Positions 18,603-28,096 of a stretch of 49,485 nucleotides of DNA are shown one piece after another (positions within the stretch are counted from its first letter, which is position 1; the number at the start of each line of letters is the position of its first letter). The stretch comes from an uncultured Clostridia bacterium (GTDB lineage Bacteria; Bacillota; Clostridia; TANB77; CAG-508): contig CANRNR010000015.1 in the NCBI GenBank assembly GCA_947632035.1, positions 1-49,485 of the forward strand, given 5' to 3'. Under the pieces are notes generated by a model, which was not told where the DNA came from, ran no database searches, and worked only from the letters and a program-made list of their open reading frames with translations. The translations under genes and the position numbers were made by a program.

Positions 18603-19793
18603 TTATTCTATTTCAATTTGCTGTTCTTTTCTTTCTTTAATAAATTGTAAAATTTCCTCTGCAATTTCCACAGGTTGTCTATTATTACCATATACTATCA
18701 TCGTTGCTAATTCCTTATTACATGGGCTTTCAACAAATTTCCTATTATCTCTTGTATCACCTGTCGCTCTGCTTTTCATTATATCTAAAGATTTCTCTTC
18801 ATCTTCATCAGGTAGTAATAAAACGATATTTTTAAAAGGTTTTAACATTGATTTAACTCTTTCAAATATTTCTCGATCATCATATACAGAATGTCCTGCA
18901 CCAAAATCTATAATTCCATATGGACCATCTTTCTTTACTTTTTCTATTATTTCTGAAATCATATAAGAATTAAATTCATCTGCATTTTTAAATTTTCTCA
19001 TAAATCCAGTATCTCTTGCTCTATTTGCAATTCTATCTAGACATAATCTTTGCATTCCAGTCTTTTTTCTAAGTTCTTCTGCTATTGTTGACTTTCCTGC
19101 TCCTGATGGTCCTATTAATATAATACTTTCGTTATATAATTTCTTACTATTTTTATTTACATTAGTAAGTTTTTGATGTTCCCTTATTGAACTTTTTTCT
19201 TTATCTGAAAGTTCCCATGAATTTTCCTTAACCTTCTGTATGGAACTTGCTGTTGTAGCTTCTGTAATTTGTTTTGTACCTCTTAAATATGCAAGTAGCC
19301 TTTTTTTCAGATCAAATGTAAGAGGCTTTCTCGATGAATACATTTCTTCATGATAGTAAATATCTGGTTCAACATCCTCAAACAGTTCTGGATTTGCTAA
19401 AATTTGTGTTGCTGTATTTAGCCACTTTGTGGAAGTAGTTTTCATACTTCTATACAAAACATATTTTCCTCTTATGTGGTCATCCGTAAAATTAGTTGAT
19501 ACCCCTTGTTTAGATAAAATTTTACCAACTTTTCTTGCAATATTTATATTCTCATCTGTTATCTTCAAAGTAACATACGCACTTTGAATTCCATGTCCTG
19601 AACAGCAAAAAATACTTGGAAGTCCACTTTTGTAAGCCTGTCTTAAAAATTCTGTTAAATTAGCATCTCCTTCTCCAAATTGTTTAAACATTTTTTCTCT
19701 ATCTTCTTCTTTTAAATTCTCTAATTCTATATGTCCTGCTGATGGTTCTATATCTTTTTCTAATTTACTTATTATCAATGATTTAATTCCCAT
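18603..19793 (-). CDS. Two-domain protein: unknown CCSGHG domain fused to a shikimate kinase-like P-loop kinase
   Basis: The protein has 396 residues. Residues 1-150 hold an unfamiliar domain centred on LPSIFCCSGHGIQSAYVTL (59-77), with a Cys-Cys-Ser-Gly-His turn that could bind metal or be catalytic. Residues 150-222 are a charged linker. Residues 223-390 are a kinase-like NTPase: Walker A GPSGAGKST (228-236), then LCLDRIANRARDTGF, as in shikimate kinase/adenylate kinase-like folds. A late VYGNNRQPVEIAEEIL motif resembles the kinase C-terminal helix. Aromatic biosynthesis neighbours are absent, so shikimate kinase activity is doubtful. A toxin-like, RNA- or nucleotide-modifying role is speculative. 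It is flanked by the GC-rich island and a 415-base gap. Confidence 0.7.
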   Translation of the reverse strand: MGIKSLIISKLEKDIEPSAGHIELENLKEEDREKMFKQFGEGDANLTEFLRQAYKSGLPSIFCCSGHGIQSAYVTLKITDENINIARKVGKILSKQGVSTNFTDDHIRGKYVLYRSMKTTSTKWLNTATQILANPELFEDVEPDIYYHEEMYSSRKPLTFDLKKRLLAYLRGTKQITEATTASSIQKVKENSWELSDKEKSSIREHQKLTNVNKNSKKLYNESIILIGPSGAGKSTIAEELRKKTGMQRLCLDRIANRARDTGFMRKFKNADEFNSYMISEIIEKVKKDGPYGIIDFGAGHSVYDDREIFERVKSMLKPFKNIVLLLPDEDEEKSLDIMKSRATGDTRDNRKFVESPCNKELATMIVYGNNRQPVEIAEEILQFIKERKEQQIEIE

Positions 19794-20142
19794 AAAAAAC
19801 CTCCACTCACTACTTCATTAAGATAATTTTATTCCTAATAATTTATCATATACATTTTTTACATTATTTTCCTTCAATAAATCGCTTTCACAATTTTCTT
19901 CTTTTATATAAATATTATAACATTTTATTAACCACATTAAAATATTTTTGTATAAATTTTCTTTTGTTCCTATTACTAATCAATTAAGAAGTATAGGCTA
20001 ATTTTTATTATATATAAGTAGTTTCTTGAAATTATTACGAAGGAAATGACTTTGACCTTGCCATAAGTCCTAACCCCTATGAGTTTTGACCAGCGATACC
20101 AAACTCGGGGGAATGAAGTAATAGTATATACTGAAAACAAAA
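19794..20142. other. Gene-free stretch between the kinase fusion and tRNA-Leu
   Basis: No open reading frame with a ribosome site is seen. Most is AT-rich. A slightly GC-richer patch at about 20050-20115 (ACTCGGGGG) is unlike its surroundings and may be a remnant of something lost. The tRNA terminator closes the stretch. Confidence 0.4.
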
Positions 20143-20175
20143 ATAAAAAAATACCATCCCTTTCAGAATGGTATT
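20143..20175 (-). terminator. Terminator of tRNA-Leu
   Basis: On the minus strand ATACCATTC pairs with GGGATGGTAT around a short loop and runs into TTTTTT. It lies about 35 bases after the 3' end of the tRNA. Confidence 0.75.
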
Positions 20176-20208
20176 AGTCTGTTCTATTAGTTCAAACAGA
20201 TACGTCAT

Positions 20209-20292
20209 TGGTGCGGATGAGAGGACTCGAACCTCCACGCCGTTGGCACTGGTTCCTAAGACCAGCGCGTCTGCCAGTTCCGCCACATCCGC
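20209..20292 (-). tRNA. tRNA-Leu (anticodon TAG), CCA encoded
   Basis: On the minus strand the acceptor arms GCGGATG and CATCCGC pair, followed by A and an encoded CCA. The anticodon stem CTGGT/ACCAG encloses loop CTTAGGA, giving anticodon TAG for CTN leucine codons. A long variable arm (GCCAACGGC) marks a class II tRNA, and the T arm is GGAGGTTCGAGTCCTC. It has its own promoter and terminator. Confidence 0.95.
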
Positions 20293-20342
20293 ATTTATAA
20301 ATTCTTTGTTAACTTAGAATTTTACTTCTGTCAACATTGATA

Positions 20343-20372
20343 ATTGTAGCACATTTTAACTATCAATGTCAA
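20343..20372 (-). promoter_or_regulatory. Promoter of tRNA-Leu
   Basis: On the minus strand TTGACA (20367-20372) and TACAAT (20343-20348) are 18 bases apart; the tRNA begins about 50 bases downstream. A second TTGACA closer to the gene has no good -10 box. Confidence 0.7.
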
Positions 20373-20450
20373 CAGAAATTTAATATTTTTTATGGTTGTT
20401 AATATTTTTTATGATTACATTTAATATTTAAATTGTCATATTTTTTATAG

Positions 20451-21848
20451 TTATTTTATAACATATTTCTTTTGAGATTTAGGTTTTCTTTTTGTAGTTT
20501 TTGTTGTTACAGCTTTTTCTTCGTTTTTACTTTCTGCTGTATATCCTGGTTTTCCAAGTAACTTAAACATATTTGTTTTATATTTTTCAACTCCTGGTTG
20601 ATTAAATGGGTTAACTTCTAATATTTTTCCTGAAACTGCGCAAGCAAGTTCAAAGAAATATATAAGGTGTCCTAAGTTATATGCGTCTAACTTTTCTATA
20701 CTTAAAACTATATTTGGAACGCCTCCTTCAAGATGTGCTTCTATTGTACCTTGCATTGCTTTTTTATTTACATAGCTTAAGCCTTTTCCTGCTATATAAT
20801 TTAATTCATCTAAATTGTCTTCATCTTGTTTAATTGTAATATCTGACATAGTCTCTTGTATATATAAAACTGTTTCAAATAAATTTCTTCTTCCTTCTTG
20901 TATATATTGACCTAATGAATGCAAATCTGTAGTAAATTCAGCGCCTGTAGGATAAATTCCTTTTCCGTCTTTTCCTTCGCTTTCTCCAAATAATTGCTTC
21001 CACCATTCTATCATATAATGAAGCTTTGGTTCATAGCTTACTAAAATTTCTATGTTTTTATCTTGTTTGTATAATATATTTCTCATTACTGCATATTTAT
21101 AGCAGTCATTATATTTTAAATTTTTGTCAAGATATTTGCCTTGTGCAAACTTTGCTCCTTCTAATAATTCATCTACATTTATTCCTGCTGTTGCTATTGG
21201 AAGTAATCCTACTGCTGTTAATACTGAATACCTTCCTCCAACATCATCTGGTATTACAAAGGTTGTATAATTTTCAGTATCTGCAATTTGCTTTAATGCA
21301 CCTTTTTTAGCATCTGTTGTAACATATATTCTTTTTTGTGCTTCTTTTAAGCCATACTTATTTTCTAATAATTCTCTAAAAATACGAAAAGCTATTGCAG
21401 GCTCTGTTGTCGTTCCAGACTTTGATATAACATTTATTGATAAATCTCTGTTTCCTATTAAATTTATTAAATCATTTACATAGTCAGGGTTTAAATTGTT
21501 TCCAACATATAATATTTGAGGAGTTTTTCTTTGTTCTTGTGGTAAGTAATTGTAAAATGTATTTGTTAATGCTTCAATTACAGCTCTTGCACCTAAGTAA
21601 GAGCCACCTATACCTATAACTAAAAGTATTTCAGAATCACTTCGTATTTTTTGTGCTGCTTTTTTTATTTTTTCTAGTTCTTCTTTGTCATAATCTTTTG
21701 GTAAATTTAGCCAACCTAGAAATTCTTTTGGATCACTACTCTTTTCATGTAATTCATCATGTATCTGTGCAACTTTTTCAGCATACTCCATTATCTCTTT
21801 TTCTTCAATAGTGCTATATTTCAAGCTTAGCTTTACATTTTGTACCAT
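20451..21848 (-). CDS. pgi: Glucose-6-phosphate isomerase
   Basis: The 465-residue enzyme interconverts glucose-6-phosphate and fructose-6-phosphate in glycolysis. It shows the sugar-phosphate isomerase motifs [36 protein letters not shown], and the family signature with the catalytic glutamate/histidine region ([15 protein letters not shown]). The C-terminal motif [10 protein letters not shown] is present. After the normal end (about residue 445) there is a basic tail, [18 protein letters not shown], which most PGIs lack. GGAGGAACTAAAAG lies just before the ATG. The gene is monocistronic, with AT-rich gaps on both sides. Confidence 0.95.
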   Translation of the reverse strand: MVQNVKLSLKYSTIEEKEIMEYAEKVAQIHDELHEKSSDPKEFLGWLNLPKDYDKEELEKIKKAAQKIRSDSEILLVIGIGGSYLGARAVIEALTNTFYNYLPQEQRKTPQILYVGNNLNPDYVNDLINLIGNRDLSINVISKSGTTTEPAIAFRIFRELLENKYGLKEAQKRIYVTTDAKKGALKQIADTENYTTFVIPDDVGGRYSVLTAVGLLPIATAGINVDELLEGAKFAQGKYLDKNLKYNDCYKYAVMRNILYKQDKNIEILVSYEPKLHYMIEWWKQLFGESEGKDGKGIYPTGAEFTTDLHSLGQYIQEGRRNLFETVLYIQETMSDITIKQDEDNLDELNYIAGKGLSYVNKKAMQGTIEAHLEGGVPNIVLSIEKLDAYNLGHLIYFFELACAVSGKILEVNPFNQPGVEKYKTNMFKLLGKPGYTAESKNEEKAVTTKTTKRKPKSQKKYVIK

Positions 21849-21938
21849 CTTTTAGTTCCTCCTCTTTTGTATTTTCTATGATAATTTTATACTAATTGTT
21901 ACTATTATTCAACTAATTTTTTAAATTATTTTTAATAA

Positions 21939-23129
21939 TTATTTAAGTACTTCACTAAAAACTTTTGCTAAATACTTCATACTAACTAAAGTTTGGTCTA
22001 AGGTATTTCCTGTTGCTCCAACTTCAATTAAGCATGCTGCTTTTGATACGTGTTGGTTATATCCTGAATAACGCAAAATAATTGGTTTAAATAGTCCTGG
22101 ATATAGCTCATTTGCTTTTTCCTGTATCTTTACTGCAAATTTCAAATTTTGCTCCCAATTCTCATGTTTTATTTTGCTTCCATTTCCACCTACTACAAAC
22201 ATTATTTGTGCTGCATATTCATCTCCTATTTTTACTGTTGGTGCATATTTTGTATCACCTATGGCGTCTCTATGTAAATCTATTACTATGTCAGTATTCT
22301 TATTTTCTTTTAATATTTTAGTTACTGTTGCAAGCGAGTTTGTATATGAACCTGAATAAGATGGATAATCATGTAAAGTTTCATTATGTATAACATTATA
22401 TCCATAGCTTTGGAGCTGATTTTTTAACTCTTTTCCAACTCTTACTACTGAATAATTTTTATCGGTAGTTCTAAAATTTCCAGTTGGTTTATATGTATAT
22501 TTTGGGCTAGATGTATAGCTTTCGCACGCATGTGTGTGAAATATGACTATGTTTTCTTTGCTAACTTCTATATTTGGAGTTAGAATTTCTTTAGTTAATT
22601 TATAGTCTGTTTCATTTTTTACTTTCACACCATTATATTGAGTTGTATACTTTTCTGGTACATTTGAGCTTTGTACCTCTGTTTTTAACCCAGTTTCAGC
22701 TTTTTCTACTGGTGCTTCATTTGTAGTTTGACTTCCCTCTTCTGTTTGACTTTGGCTATTTCCTTCTGATGCTTGATTTTGTGCTAACAAAGCTTGATTA
22801 TTGTTTCCACCTAAATTCTGTCCGCTAATATTAGTTTGAGAGCCATCATCTATTGAAGATAACATTTCTAACTCTACTGTAAATGCCATTTGTAAAGGAT
22901 TTATAATGTTTTTAGGTTTTTCTTCTCCCTCACTTAAAGATGAAATTCCTGGAACTGTAACATCTAGGCAAGAGGAAAAAGAATTGTTTTGTATTATTTC
23001 TAAAGATTTATCAGTTACTTTTTTACTTGAAACAAATTTTGTTATAGCTATAATTATTGCTATAACAACTGTTATTTTTATTATATATCTCAATATATCT
23101 TTTAAGCTAATTACAGCCATATTTATCAT
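21939..23129 (-). CDS. spoIIP: Stage II sporulation protein P (amidase/endopeptidase)
   Basis: The 396-residue protein has an N-terminal membrane segment (about 13-30) and a Gln/Asn/Ser-rich linker (about 85-150). The catalytic domain begins VIFHTHACESY (about 204-214) and includes VIDLHRDAIGD and the late LIEVGATGN. These residues match the zinc-binding His/Glu set of SpoIIP. In sporulating mother cells SpoIIP acts with SpoIID and SpoIIM to thin septal peptidoglycan and drive engulfment. spoIID/spoIIM are not nearby. A sigma-E-like promoter lies upstream. Confidence 0.93.
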   Translation of the reverse strand: MINMAVISLKDILRYIIKITVVIAIIIAITKFVSSKKVTDKSLEIIQNNSFSSCLDVTVPGISSLSEGEEKPKNIINPLQMAFTVELEMLSSIDDGSQTNISGQNLGGNNNQALLAQNQASEGNSQSQTEEGSQTTNEAPVEKAETGLKTEVQSSNVPEKYTTQYNGVKVKNETDYKLTKEILTPNIEVSKENIVIFHTHACESYTSSPKYTYKPTGNFRTTDKNYSVVRVGKELKNQLQSYGYNVIHNETLHDYPSYSGSYTNSLATVTKILKENKNTDIVIDLHRDAIGDTKYAPTVKIGDEYAAQIMFVVGGNGSKIKHENWEQNLKFAVKIQEKANELYPGLFKPIILRYSGYNQHVSKAACLIEVGATGNTLDQTLVSMKYLAKVFSEVLK

Positions 23130-23166
23130 AAAATTTTGCTTCTCCTTTGTCCATAGTATTATATTA

Positions 23167-23194
23167 AATATATGCTAAGTCGTTGAAAATATGC
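23167..23194 (-). promoter_or_regulatory. Possible sigma-E promoter of spoIIP
   Basis: On the minus strand GCATATTTT and CATATATT, about 12 bases apart, resemble the sigma-E -35 and -10 boxes. spoIIP is a sigma-E-dependent gene in model spore formers. The match is imperfect. Confidence 0.3.
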
Positions 23195-23213
23195 TGATTT
23201 TTTATTTCATGCA

Positions 23214-23242
23214 TTGAATATTATGTCAATTTATGATATAAT
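23214..23242 (+). promoter_or_regulatory. Promoter of the small membrane protein gene
   Basis: TTGAAT (23214-23219) and a perfect TATAAT (23237-23242) are 17 bases apart. The expected transcript has a leader of about 140 bases before the ATG at 23391. Confidence 0.7.
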
Positions 23243-23280
23243 GAGTTGCGATATAGTAATTTACTATGTCTTTTATATTT

Positions 23281-23327
23281 TTCTTACTAAAAAGTTATGA
23301 GAAATTTCTCTTACTATTTAGTAAGAA
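23281..23327 (+). promoter_or_regulatory. Structured leader hairpin
   Basis: An 11-bp perfect stem (TTCTTACTAAA with TTTAGTAAGAA) encloses a second small palindrome, GAGAAATTTCTC. It lies in the 5' untranslated region of the small membrane protein gene. It matches no riboswitch that I recognise. Confidence 0.5.
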
Positions 23328-23390
23328 GAAATTACCTCTAATTTTTAGTTTTACATATATAAATTTATACTATTGAAAAGAGGTAAAATT

Positions 23391-23597
23391 ATGGCTATTA
23401 TTAAGGGCATTATAGCAATTATCTTTATGGTTACACTTATTGCTGGAATGGCATTCTTTGTTACAAGAATGGAAAAAATCAGAAAGAATCATTCTTTCGA
23501 CGAAGATGAGGGACATGTAATATTTTACATAGTTGCACTTGCTATTCTTTTCATAGTTTTCTGCGTAGCAACTTTGCTTTTTTCTATATGTCTGTAA
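23391..23597 (+). CDS. Small two-helix membrane protein, function unknown
   Basis: The protein has 68 residues from the ATG at 23391, chosen because AGAGG lies 7 bases before it; an in-frame ATG at 23373 has no such site. It has a hydrophobic segment at about 3-24, a charged cytoplasmic or outer loop (RMEKIRKNHSFDEDEGH), and a second hydrophobic segment at about 43-65. Promoter, structured leader and terminator all belong to it, so this is a self-contained transcription unit divergent from spoIIP. Confidence 0.7.
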   Translation: MAIIKGIIAIIFMVTLIAGMAFFVTRMEKIRKNHSFDEDEGHVIFYIVALAILFIVFCVATLLFSICL

Positions 23598-23610
23598 AAA
23601 ATAGTCCCCA

Positions 23611-23653
23611 AAAAAATCCTTACTAAGATTATTTTCTTGGTAAGGATTTTTTA
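23611..23653 (+). terminator. Intrinsic terminator of the small membrane protein gene
   Basis: AAAAATCCTTAC (23611-23622) pairs with GTAAGGATTTTT (23639-23650) and runs into a T-rich tract. It begins 13 bases after the stop. Confidence 0.85.
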
Positions 23654-23677
23654 TTGTGAAACAACAAGTTTCTTGGG

Positions 23678-23710
23678 TACCCACCCACAATCTTTGATTG
23701 TGATGGTGGG
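23678..23710. repeat. Hairpin between convergent genes
   Basis: ACCCACCCACAATC and GATTGTGATGGTGGGT form a long stem with a 3-base loop and small bulge. It lies between the small membrane protein gene and the end of hisS. It lacks a T-tract, so it may be a repeat rather than a terminator. Confidence 0.45.
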
Positions 23711-23738
23711 TGAGGTTCTTATATTTTTATTAAACTTT

Positions 23739-25046
23739 CTATTTTATATTTTTAGCAATTTCTTCTGCATTCATTGAAACTAAAGTTTCTTCGCCTGTTT
23801 CCATATTCTTAATTTTTACTTGATTTGAATTTATTTCATCTTCTCCAATTACTATTACATAAGGTATTTTTAACTTATCCGCATACTTAAATTTTGCCTT
23901 TATTTTTTTATCATTTAAGTAAATTTCTGTATTTAAGTCATTTTTCCTCAATTCATTTGCAAGCTCTATTGGCTTTGTCATGTCTTCTAGCATTGGTATA
24001 ATCAAAACATCAGCCATTGAATATTTTTCTGCTTTTATTAAAGATAATTCATTTAACTTATCAAACAATCTGGTTAGTCCTATTGAAATTCCTACACCTG
24101 GCAATTTTTTATCTGTATAATATTCAGCTAAATTCTCATATCTACCACCTGAGCATATACTTCCTAATTCTCTATATTTATTTAAGAAAGTTTCATATAC
24201 AGTTCCTGTGTAATAATCTAAACCTCTTGCAATAGTTAAATCTACTTTAAGATTTTCTTCTGGAACGCCAAACACTTTAACATATTTTACTACTGTTGAT
24301 AGTTCCTCTAAACCTTTTTTGAAATTTTCATTTTCTATTCCAATGCTTTCTAATTTTGTAAGCTTTTCACTATTTGTTCCTTGAATTGTAATAAAGTCTA
24401 TTATTTTATCTACTTCTTCTTTGCTTAAGCCTATTTCTTCTAATTCTTCTTTTACTTTGTCTGCCCCTATTTTTTCAATTTTATCAATAACACGCATAAT
24501 TTGAACAGAGTTTTCTTTTTGATTTAAGCTTTCAAATAATCCATTTAATATTTTTCTATTGTTAATGCAAATTGTAAAATCGTCAAATCCTAGTTCTTTT
24601 ATTAAGCTATATATTACACTTGGAATTTCTGCATCATTTATAATGTCAAGCTCTCCGTCTCCTATAACATCAATATCACATTGATAAAATTCACGAAATC
24701 TACCTTTTTGTGCTTTTTCTCCTCTATATACTTTTCCTATTTGATATCTTCTAAATGGAAAACTTAAATTTCCATAGTTTTTTGCTACATATTTTGCAAG
24801 TGGTACTGTTAAATCAAATCTCATTGAAAGGTCAGTATCACCTTTTTGAAAACGATAAATTTGCTTTTCTGTTTCTCCACCTGCTTTTGCAAGTAGTATT
24901 TCAGATAGCTCTAATACTGGTGTATCTAATGGCAAAAAACCGAATTTTTGATATGTTTTTTCTATTTTTTGTTTTATCTGTTCAAATAATATTTGTTCAT
25001 TTGGTAATAATTCCATAAAACCTGGCAGCGTTCTTGGCTCTATCAT
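23739..25046 (-). CDS. hisS: Histidyl-tRNA synthetase
   Basis: The 435-residue class II synthetase charges tRNA-His. Motif 2 appears as GRFREFYQCDIDVIG (family R-x-REF-Q). The histidine-specific signatures are RGLDYYTGTVYE and MRFDLTVPLAKYVA, and the motif 3 region is GVGISIGLTRL. The anticodon-binding domain is the last 90 residues (ADVLIIPMLE onwards). The start ATG at 25046 has AAGGAGG a few bases upstream. It is the last gene of the recJ-relA-hydrolase-hisS run. No T-box leader is visible in the 49-base gap before it. Confidence 0.95.
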   Translation of the reverse strand: MIEPRTLPGFMELLPNEQILFEQIKQKIEKTYQKFGFLPLDTPVLELSEILLAKAGGETEKQIYRFQKGDTDLSMRFDLTVPLAKYVAKNYGNLSFPFRRYQIGKVYRGEKAQKGRFREFYQCDIDVIGDGELDIINDAEIPSVIYSLIKELGFDDFTICINNRKILNGLFESLNQKENSVQIMRVIDKIEKIGADKVKEELEEIGLSKEEVDKIIDFITIQGTNSEKLTKLESIGIENENFKKGLEELSTVVKYVKVFGVPEENLKVDLTIARGLDYYTGTVYETFLNKYRELGSICSGGRYENLAEYYTDKKLPGVGISIGLTRLFDKLNELSLIKAEKYSMADVLIIPMLEDMTKPIELANELRKNDLNTEIYLNDKKIKAKFKYADKLKIPYVIVIGEDEINSNQVKIKNMETGEETLVSMNAEEIAKNIK

Positions 25047-25095
25047 GTTTTTTCCTCCTTTTTATTTAACTCTAAGAATATTATATTTTTAGAAT

Positions 25096-25746
25096 TTATA
25101 TTCCTCTTGGCTTCAAATCACAATATATTGGTAATTCTTCACCTATCATTGTAGATTTTCCATGTCCTGGATATACAATAGTATCTTTTGGTAAAACTAA
25201 CAACTTATTTGTAATTGAATTCATTATATCTTCAAAATTACTTGTTGGAAGATCTGTTCTGCCCCATGTTCCGTGAAATAAAGTATCTCCTGAGAAAAGC
25301 AATTTTTCTTTTTCACAATATAATGAACTTCCACCTGCTGTATGCCCTGGTGTATGTATAACTTTAAATTCTAAATTTCCAACATGAATTATATCTCCAT
25401 CATCTAATCTAGAATCCGCTTCTAGCGATACATCTTCCATTCCAATATATTCTGTTAAACTAATATCTTTGTTATATAGCCCTTCTGCATCAAAGCGATG
25501 TATTAAAATTTTTCCACCTTTTTGTTCCTTTAACACTTTTAATGCTCCTATATGGTCTCCGTGACAATGTGTTAAATATATGTATTTTAAATTTGCTTCT
25601 AATATATTTAACATATCTATAATTTTTTCTACTTCTCCACCTGGGTCTATTACTATTGTTTCTTTTGTTTCTTCATCTTGTACAATATAGCAATTTGTTG
25701 GCTCTCCAATTAGTCCACTATCTACTTTTAATTGTTTTAATATCAT
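25096..25746 (-). CDS. Metallo-beta-lactamase-fold hydrolase (glyoxalase II-like)
   Basis: The 216-residue protein starts at the ATG at 25746, which has AGAGGG 8 bases upstream; the longer frame from 25779 adds only a Lys-rich stretch. The metal site is clear: THCHGDHIG, then HTPGHTAGG, then SGDTLF and the C-terminal YPGHG histidine. It is the short Clostridia/Bacilli type found after relA, related to hydroxyacylglutathione hydrolases but lacking the substrate-binding C-terminal domain. The natural thioester or other substrate is unknown. Confidence 0.85.
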   Translation of the reverse strand: MILKQLKVDSGLIGEPTNCYIVQDEETKETIVIDPGGEVEKIIDMLNILEANLKYIYLTHCHGDHIGALKVLKEQKGGKILIHRFDAEGLYNKDISLTEYIGMEDVSLEADSRLDDGDIIHVGNLEFKVIHTPGHTAGGSSLYCEKEKLLFSGDTLFHGTWGRTDLPTSNFEDIMNSITNKLLVLPKDTIVYPGHGKSTMIGEELPIYCDLKPRGI

Positions 25747-25873
25747 TTGTTTTTCCCTCTTTTTCTTTATTTTTTTCACTTTTGTAACTTATTTGTTTTA
25801 TCACATTTTTAAGCTATTGAAGCTCTAAGTTCATTCTTCAATTTCAAGTGTATTGGAACTTAGTTTCAATATA

Positions 25874-28075
25874 TTATTTCTTCCTCTTAACCTCGTAAAC
25901 GCTGTCTATTTTACGTAGTTGTTTTAGTATTTTGTTTAGCTCTTCTATGTTTTCTACTTCAACTGTAACTTCTGTAACTGCAATTTTTTCTTTGTTGTTT
26001 GCTCTTGATGTAACAGCAAGCAATTTGCTTTTTGTACTTTCTATTTCTTTAATAATGTCAGCAAGAAGTCCGCTTCTTTCATTTCCATATATTTCAATGT
26101 CTACACTATATTTTGTTTTTTCTGCTTCATACCAGTATACATCTATCATACGATTTTCTTCTGAAAGAAGACTTTTTACATTTACACAGTCTTTACGGTG
26201 AACTGATACTCCTCTTCCTTTTGTGATATATCCTACAATTTCGTCTCCTGGTAATGGATTACAACATTTTGATAATTTAACCAAACAGTTGTCAATTCCT
26301 TTTACAACAATTCCGTTTTGTGATGGTTTACTTTGTACTATTCTTTCTTTTGAAAGTTCTTCTAGTTTTGCATCTAAGTTTTCGCTTTCATGCTCTTTAC
26401 GATATTCTTCTAGCATTCTTGCTACAATTTTACCAGGTGAAATAGCTCCAAAACCTACACTTGCATACATATCTTCTACTGCACCATATTTATATCTATC
26501 TAATGCAGCTTGCATATACTCTGTTTTTGATAAGTCTGCATGTGTCATTCCTATTTTTTTGATCTCTTTTTCTATTAAGTCTTTACCTTTTTCAATATTC
26601 TCTTCACGTTCATTTTTCTTGAACCATGCTAATATCTTATTTTTAGCTGTTGAAGTTTTTATAAATTTAAGCCAATCACGACTTGGACCTCTTGATTGGT
26701 CTGAAGTTATTATTTCTACAATATCTCCATTTTTAAGTTTTGTTACAATAGGCATCATTTTGCTATTTATTTTTGCACCTGTCATGTGATTTCCTATTTC
26801 TGCATGTATATTATATGCAAAATCTATTGGTGTGCTTCCTTTTGCTAAAGATATAATCTTTCCTTTTGGTGTAAATACATATACCTCATCTTCAAATAGC
26901 TCAGTTTTTAATGTATTTAAGAATTCATCTGGATCCTGCATATCTTTTTGCCATTCTAGTGTTTCACGAAGCCATGATAATTTATCTTCTTGTACTACTA
27001 CATTTGCTTTTTTACCTTTTAAGAAGCTTGCCTCTTTATATGCCCAATGGGCTGCAATACCATATTCTGCAATACGATGCATATCCCATGTACGAATTTG
27101 CACTTCAAAAGGCGTTCCTTTTGGTCCTATTAAAGTAGTATGTAATGATTGATACATATTAGGCTTTGGTACTGATATATAATCTTTAAACCTTCCCGGC
27201 ATTGGGTTATATAGTTCATGTACTATTCCTAAAACTGCATAACAATCTTTAACTGAGTTTACAATTACCCTTAAGGCAAATAAGTCATATACTTGGTCTA
27301 GCGTAATGTTATCTCTTTTCATCTTTCTATAAATACTATATAAGTGTTTTGCTCTACCTGTTATTTCTGCTTCTATATGTTGTTTTTTTACTTCTTTTCG
27401 TATTTCTTCCATTATCATATCAATAAATTTTAAACGTTCTTCTCTTTTACGATTAATTCCTTCTACTAATTCACGATATTCTTCTGGATATAAATATTTA
27501 AATGATAAATCTTCTAGCTCCCATTTTAAAGAATACATACCTAAACGGTTTGCAAGTGGTGCATATAGCTCCATAGTTTCATTTGCATTTGCTATTTGTC
27601 TGTCCCTACTTAAATATTTTAAAGTTCTCATGTTATGAAGTCTATCTGCTAATTTTATAAGTATTACTCTTATATCTTTACCCATAGCAAGAAACATTTT
27701 TCTATAATTCTCTACTTGTTGCTCCTCCATGCTTGCATATTGTAATTTGCTAAGTTTAGTTACACCATCAACTAATTCCGCAATTTCTTCGCCAAACTCC
27801 TGCACTAGATTTTGTTTCGTTATTCCTGTATCTTCTAATGTATCATGTAATAGAGCTGCACAAATTGTACTATCATCAAGACCTAAAGTTGATAATATAT
27901 ATGCTACTTGAACTGGATGAATTATATATGGCTCACCAGATTTTCTAAGTTGGTCTCCATGTTTTACTTTAGCAAACTCATATGCTTTTTTTATTAGTTT
28001 GCTGTCTGATTTTCTATTGTTCTTTTTAGTCGTACTAATAACATCTTCTATTGTCATTTCTTTTACTTCAGACAT
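25874..28075 (-). CDS. relA: Bifunctional (p)ppGpp synthetase/hydrolase (RelA/SpoT, Rel)
   Basis: The 733-residue long Rel enzyme controls the stringent response. Order of domains: HD hydrolase (YIIHPVQVAYIL and LLHDTLEDT, about 45-85), synthetase (YDLFALRVIV, with YQSLHTTLIGP near 310), TGS (VFTPKGKIISLAKGSTPIDF, about 393-412), zinc-finger/helical region with CCNPLPGDEIVGY, and a C-terminal ACT domain (about 660-730). Both catalytic halves look intact, so it should make and degrade (p)ppGpp. It starts 21 bases after recJ ends, an arrangement common in Clostridia. Confidence 0.95.
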   Translation of the reverse strand: MSEVKEMTIEDVISTTKKNNRKSDSKLIKKAYEFAKVKHGDQLRKSGEPYIIHPVQVAYILSTLGLDDSTICAALLHDTLEDTGITKQNLVQEFGEEIAELVDGVTKLSKLQYASMEEQQVENYRKMFLAMGKDIRVILIKLADRLHNMRTLKYLSRDRQIANANETMELYAPLANRLGMYSLKWELEDLSFKYLYPEEYRELVEGINRKREERLKFIDMIMEEIRKEVKKQHIEAEITGRAKHLYSIYRKMKRDNITLDQVYDLFALRVIVNSVKDCYAVLGIVHELYNPMPGRFKDYISVPKPNMYQSLHTTLIGPKGTPFEVQIRTWDMHRIAEYGIAAHWAYKEASFLKGKKANVVVQEDKLSWLRETLEWQKDMQDPDEFLNTLKTELFEDEVYVFTPKGKIISLAKGSTPIDFAYNIHAEIGNHMTGAKINSKMMPIVTKLKNGDIVEIITSDQSRGPSRDWLKFIKTSTAKNKILAWFKKNEREENIEKGKDLIEKEIKKIGMTHADLSKTEYMQAALDRYKYGAVEDMYASVGFGAISPGKIVARMLEEYRKEHESENLDAKLEELSKERIVQSKPSQNGIVVKGIDNCLVKLSKCCNPLPGDEIVGYITKGRGVSVHRKDCVNVKSLLSEENRMIDVYWYEAEKTKYSVDIEIYGNERSGLLADIIKEIESTKSKLLAVTSRANNKEKIAVTEVTVEVENIEELNKILKQLRKIDSVYEVKRKK

Positions 28076-28096
28076 TGGTCTTCACCTCGTTTTCTA

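Noticed and set aside
20077-20286. Short minus-strand reading frame starting MAELADALVLGTS
   Set aside because: It is the translation of the tRNA-Leu gene, a familiar artefact.
25047-25095. T-box riboswitch before hisS
   Set aside because: The gap is only 49 bases and holds no specifier loop or T-box sequence; hisS appears to be read through from relA.
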